The position numbers were made by a program, and so were the translations under genes. This document shows, piece by piece, positions 63,440-64,000 of a DNA stretch of 64,000 nt. This stretch comes from Planotetraspora silvatica (lineage in GTDB: Bacteria; Actinomycetota; Actinomycetes; Streptosporangiales; Streptosporangiaceae). The notes under the pieces are model-generated. The model did no database searches and was not told where the DNA came from. It saw only the letters and a program-made list of their open reading frames with translations. Numbering within the stretch: the stretch's first letter is position 1; each line of letters begins with the position of its first letter. Location: the NCBI RefSeq assembly GCF_016863315.1, contig NZ_BOOQ01000041.1:62001-126000 (forward strand), written 5' to 3'.

Positions 63440-64000
63440 TCAGTGCATCGAGATGTGAACGTGGTCGTAGTGGTTGGCGGTGATCCCGCCGCGGTCGGCC
63501 ATGCTCCGCCAGCCGGGGCTGCCGAGGTTGTAGATGCGCTGCTGCCAGATCACGTACATGACGCCCAGCTTGGGGCCGTTCTTGATGGCCCACGCGGCGA
63601 GGTCGTCGCCGAGGGCCTTCATGTCGGCGCTCGGCATCGAGCCGCCCGAGCTCATCATGAAGTCGCACGCGCGGCCGAGCGGGTGCTCGCCGCTGCTCTC
63701 GTTGCGGTAGCAGCCGACGGTGTAGCGCAGGTCGAAGTTCTTTTCGACCTCGCTCTTCATCAACCGCATCCGGGGAGTGATGTTGTCGGCGCCGCTGGGC
63801 AGTTCCGGAGCCCAGGAGCCGTTGGCGAGCCTGCCGGGGGCGAGGGGGATCAGCTCGTCGAGCTTGTCCTTGATCTGGCCGATGAGTTTCTGGGCGTCCT
63901 TGCGCTGTTCGGTCACCTTGGCGGACTGCGCGGTGAGCCGCTCCGTCAACGCCTCGGCGGCGTCGGAGGCCTGCCGGCGGTCCGCCTCGATCTGCGAGAA
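63440..64000 (-). CDS. Secreted coiled-coil cell-wall peptidase, N terminus missing
   Basis: The frame is open through the right edge, so this is the C-terminal 186 residues. The visible N-terminal part is a coiled coil with many Lys, Gln and Glu. The C-terminal domain (from DNITPRMRLMKSEVEKNF to NHYDHVHISMH) matches the ARB-07466-like domain of actinomycete wall proteins. RYTVGCYRN, HPLGRACDFMM and HYDHVHIS resemble the zinc site of M15/LAS-type peptidases. It probably acts on peptidoglycan outside the cell; the expected signal peptide is beyond the window. Confidence 0.85.
   Translation of the reverse strand, partial: FSQIEADRRQASDAAEALTERLTAQSAKVTEQRKDAQKLIGQIKDKLDELIPLAPGRLANGSWAPELPSGADNITPRMRLMKSEVEKNFDLRYTVGCYRNESSGEHPLGRACDFMMSSGGSMPSADMKALGDDLAAWAIKNGPKLGVMYVIWQQRIYNLGSPGWRSMADRGGITANHYDHVHISMH

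Overview
The window is GC-rich chromosomal DNA from an actinomycete, most likely a spore-forming member of the Streptosporangiaceae (Nonomuraea/Microbispora-like). Markers are a DnaE2-type polymerase, an F420-type luciferase-like oxidoreductase, a mycothiol-linked nitroreductase, a group II truncated globin, a dynamin-like GTPase pair, an Eis-like acetyltransferase, a class III lanthionine synthetase and many GTG/TTG starts. The genus is inferred from gene content only. I see no tRNA, rRNA, insertion sequence, prophage or CRISPR array.

Layout. 1-6.4 kb: 3' part of dnaE2, a DUF4328 membrane protein, an acyltransferase-3/SGNH protein and a DUF5990 protein. 6.4-11.1 kb: a lactate module in which a FadR-type regulator is divergent from lutABC across two LldR-type operators, followed by an LLM oxidoreductase with a KstR-type operator. 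11-16.3 kb: DUF2795 protein, tandem GNAT, then cbiX, cobT and cysG for cobalamin/siroheme. 16.3-20.2 kb: two dynamin-like GTPases translationally coupled to cysG, followed by a 53-bp-period repeat array. 20.6-24.7 kb: ECF sigma factor coupled to an LCP protein, an ssb gene and a GGDEF protein preceded by a BldD-like box. 24.7-29.5 kb: ettA, alpha-glucosidase, globin, MscS channel. 30-35 kb: an HTH/TPR regulator, a GNAT protein and a 24-codon peptide gene coupled to a TPR protein. 35-44.7 kb: purU, prolyl oligopeptidase, HNH nuclease, GNAT, FmdB, a short WYL protein, ilvD, a NERD protein and an amidase. 44.7-54.3 kb: lemA and DUF2207 cluster, pepN, a mycothiol-linked nitroreductase with a SigR-type promoter, aldehyde dehydrogenase, def, rpiB. 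54.4-64 kb: Eis-like GNAT, SpoIIE-type phosphatase, a degenerate LanKC, a DesR/RamR-like regulator, rseP, DinB, rhomboid and a partial cell-wall peptidase.

Most genes are housekeeping or accessory chromosomal genes. The most unusual loci are the 24-residue peptide plus TPR protein (32789-34866), the exact 53-bp array (20215-20459), and the LanKC whose kinase domain lacks two metal-binding residues, sitting beside a response regulator with an incomplete receiver. Several promoter or operator predictions (LldR, KstR, SigR and BldD type) fit the function of the downstream gene and can be tested directly.
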